15,241 nucleotides of DNA, taken from assembly GCA_002345825.1 (NCBI GenBank), contig DDWD01000162.1, positions 11,247 to 26,487 on the forward strand. Reading direction: 5' to 3'. This document shows positions 13,801-15,241 of the stretch, piece after piece (position 1 is the first letter of the stretch; every line of letters begins with the position of its first letter). Made by a program: the position numbers and the translations under genes. The notes beneath the pieces are model-generated. The model was not told the DNA's origin. It was given only the letters and a program-made list of their open reading frames with translations, and did not search any database. Source of the stretch: Bacteroidales bacterium UBA2295 (GTDB taxonomy: Bacteria > Bacteroidota > Bacteroidia > Bacteroidales > Tenuifilaceae).

Positions 13801-15241
13801 ACGTTGAGTTCTGGCTAATGGATCCATTTGTGTACGACTCGTTGCATAATGGTGGAGATTTATACATTAACCTGGGTGAAATTTCGGAGGATGTGATGCG
13901 CGATGGCAGGCGATCGTTCGAGAACGGGTTACCTACTTCGGATGTCATTACCAATGTTGATACCACAAGTTGGGGGCGTGTGCCCGCTGTGCAATCGTTA
14001 GTAAATGCTTTTGATACGGATCCCAATACTCGTCGGTTCCAAGATGTGGGCCTCGATGGCCTTGGTGATGACGATGAGATTCTCTTTTTCGAAAACTACC
14101 TCGATGAGATCCGGGCTCAGTTTGGCGAGAGTTCAACAATTTATCAGGATGCACTTGATGACCCATCGAACGATAACTTTAGGTACTACCGGTCGAGCAT
14201 TTACGATGCTGCAGAATCAGGAATTCTCGACAGGTACAAACGGATAAACAATCCCGAGGGGAACTCCCCCGCATCGGATCAACCCACACCCGATGGAATA
14301 GTTGAGGACTATCCCACTGCAGGTCAAATTCAGCCCAACGGTGAGGATATAAACAACGATTACACCCTTAACGAGAACGAAACCTACTATCAGTATCGAA
14401 TATCGTTGCGTCCTCAGGATCTTGAGGTGGGGTACAACTTTATTACCGATAAGGTTACCTACAATGCTAAGCTCGAGAATGGTGAGCGATCGGAGGTGAA
14501 CTGGTATCAATTTAAGGTACCAATCGATGAGTATGAGAAGGTTATAGGAAACATACAGGATTTCAAGTCCATTCGCTTTATGCGGATGTTCATGAAGGGT
14601 TTTCAGGATACTACAATTTTGCGATTTGCAACCCTTGAGCTGGTTCGGGGCGAATGGAGGCGATACAATAGAGCCCTAATTCAGGGGCAGGAGGGTATGC
14701 CTGAGAGCGATTTGCCCTCGGGTGCGTTTGAGGTTTCGGCAGTGAATATTGAGGAGAATTACACTCGGGTTCCAGTAAACTACGTGTTGCCACCCGGGGT
14801 CGATAGGGTAATTGATCCAAGCCAACCACAAATTACCGAGCTCAACGAGCAGGCCATGGAGATGAAGGTTATTGATTTGGCCGATGGCGATGCCCGTGCT
14901 GTATTTAGAAATTTAACCCTAGATGTTAGGCAGTACCGTCGGCTAATGATGGACATTCACGCCGAGGAAATTCCTGAATATCCGCTTCGAGACGAAGAGT
15001 TGAAACTTTTTGTGAGGTTGGGTACCGATTACAATAACAACTACTACGAGTACGAAATTCCCTTGATACTTACACCTCCGGGGCGTTACTCCAACAACAG
15101 CGAATCCGATAGAACCAGGGTGTGGCCTCGCGAAAACCTTATGGATATTGATCTCGATCTGTTTCAAACGGTAAAAATGCTCCGAAACGACGAAATGCGT
15201 AAGGAGGGATCGATGATTACCTATACCACAGTTTTTAGGAT
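10860..15241 (+). CDS. sprA: T9SS outer-membrane translocon protein SprA (5' part; runs off the window)
   Basis: SprA (Sov in Porphyromonas) is the giant outer-membrane beta-barrel through which the type IX secretion system exports cargo, also needed for gliding in some species. About 1,460 codons are present without frameshift; family members are about 2,300-2,500 residues, so the 3' third or more is missing. A signal peptide spans about residues 1-34 (hydrophobic 12-21, cleavage near Ala35). Recognisable blocks are VIEIIPQGTAELLFG at 161-175, YVDDFEGT at 823-830 and ILRFATLELVRGEWRRY at 1253-1269. An in-frame stop at 10845-10847 and the absence of ATG until 11094 mean the start is TTG at 10860 or GTG at 10881. 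TTG gives MKYIGPQ plus a normal signal peptide and is preferred. It follows ruvA by 20 bases and is probably in the pdxA-ruvA operon. Confidence 0.95.
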   Translation, partial: MKYIGPQVIWRVLAITLFLLIGQNYLLTQNRAWGANSIVDESDLLSSPPDTTKLRFPIPTNQDPQKPTSSLFLSDPQNMRVEVEYDAKSKQYTVYYKVGDINIRPPQMMSEEEYRNFQFEQSMRSYWQQRRQSESSARGSGILPRLQVGGETFDRIFGSNVIEIIPQGTAELLFGVTSTRTDNPTIAENYRQNFTFDFQSKIQMNVNGTVGEKLRMEVNYNTEATFDFENNVKLEYTGFEDEIIQKIEAGNVSLPLPGTLITGSSSLFGLKTQLKFGRLTVTSIFSKQNSETQVLEVRGGAQSKEFEIQADEYEANKHFFISHYFRDTYNQSLRNLPIVNSGINITRVEVWVTNKRGNFDDSRDIVAFHDLGENYQNMHAKESFVVNGVGHPRNDINSLYQDMKTTYSGIRNISEVNAVLSQIPNFNGGADYEKIENARKLNSSEFTVNKQLGYISVNTSLNADEILAIAYEYTLGGQTYQVGEFSTDGTTAPDALILKLLKGTNLSPRLPTWNLMMKNIYNIGSHQIDRKEFNLNILYQNDLTGTAVNYLPDGNSANIPLLSVLNLDNLNSNLDPGADGMFDFIEGVTINANNGRIIFPVLEPFGSDLARKIGDPDLIERYVYQELYDSTLTKAKQVAEKNKFRLSGTYQSSSSSEIPLNAMNVPRGSVVVTAGGMKLTEGTDFTVDYIMGTVKIINPGLLESGTPIQISLESQDMFSFETKTLVGSHFDYKFSDKFNIGATVLNLTERPFTQKVNYGNEAISNTIWGLNTSYQTESGFLTKAVDFLPFINTKEKSTLAFDAEFAHFIPGHSRAIGKGGTVYVDDFEGTKTSIDLRSWYSWALASTPQHQPGLFPEGNLVNDLENGFNRALLAWYTIDPLFLRNNSLTPGHIRRDPNTQSSHFVREIFEKEIFPNRQTPSGIPTNIPVLNLAFYPNERGPYNYNTNGVDEDGYFLNPNDKWAGIMRSLPSPDFETANVEYVEFWLMDPFVYDSLHNGGDLYINLGEISEDVMRDGRRSFENGLPTSDVITNVDTTSWGRVPAVQSLVNAFDTDPNTRRFQDVGLDGLGDDDEILFFENYLDEIRAQFGESSTIYQDALDDPSNDNFRYYRSSIYDAAESGILDRYKRINNPEGNSPASDQPTPDGIVEDYPTAGQIQPNGEDINNDYTLNENETYYQYRISLRPQDLEVGYNFITDKVTYNAKLENGERSEVNWYQFKVPIDEYEKVIGNIQDFKSIRFMRMFMKGFQDTTILRFATLELVRGEWRRYNRALIQGQEGMPESDLPSGAFEVSAVNIEENYTRVPVNYVLPPGVDRVIDPSQPQITELNEQAMEMKVIDLADGDARAVFRNLTLDVRQYRRLMMDIHAEEIPEYPLRDEELKLFVRLGTDYNNNYYEYEIPLILTPPGRYSNNSESDRTRVWPRENLMDIDLDLFQTVKMLRNDEMRKEGSMITYTTVFR

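Noticed and set aside
13718..14510. Several minus-strand open frames of 70-100 codons inside sprA
   Set aside because: sprA reads through the region without interruption with conserved family blocks. The antisense frames overlap one another and show no domain, start context or promoter.

Overview
This window looks like a chromosomal housekeeping stretch from a member of the Bacteroidota, most likely Bacteroidales-like. Four things support that. The order acpP-fabF-rnc-(IPExxxVDY protein) with a divergent purN is typical of the phylum, as is ruvA followed by sprA. SprA, the outer-membrane translocon of the type IX secretion system (T9SS), is restricted to Bacteroidota. Several upstream regions carry the phylum's -7 promoter element TAnnTTTG. 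No Shine-Dalgarno-type spacing stands out at the starts. I could not assign a genus.

Layout. Bases 38-2815 (minus strand) form a compact fatty-acid synthesis/RNA-processing cluster: acpP, fabF, rnc and a small IPExxxVDY-family protein. purN (2996-3571, plus) is divergent from acpP and nearly abuts a convergent, unrecognised secreted or outer-membrane protein (3580-4281, minus). Next, all on the minus strand, come an M23-family cell-wall peptidase (4402-5679), two tandem YitT-family membrane proteins (5793-6677 and 6852-7730), a SufT/DUF59 Fe-S assembly protein (7819-8142) and SufE (8208-8633). A gene-free gap of about 560 bases, rich in palindromes, separates sufE from the plus-strand run pdxA (9198-10244), ruvA (10258-10839) and sprA (10860 to the window edge, about the first 1,460 codons).

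How the genes fit together. AcpP and FabF act in the same fatty-acid elongation cycle. SufE and the SufT-like protein both serve Fe-S cluster biogenesis. PdxA makes a pyridoxal-phosphate precursor, and PLP is the cofactor of the cysteine desulfurase that SufE works with; that link is suggestive only. SprA and the M23 peptidase are envelope functions. I see no rRNA, tRNA, CRISPR array, prophage or intact insertion sequence.

I did not find a convincing new multi-gene system. The points most worth a second look are the structured gap at 8664-9125, the diverged tandem YitT pair with a hairpin between them, the His-to-Asp change in the M23 zinc motif, the non-ATG start of sprA, and the unrecognised 233-residue envelope protein beside purN.
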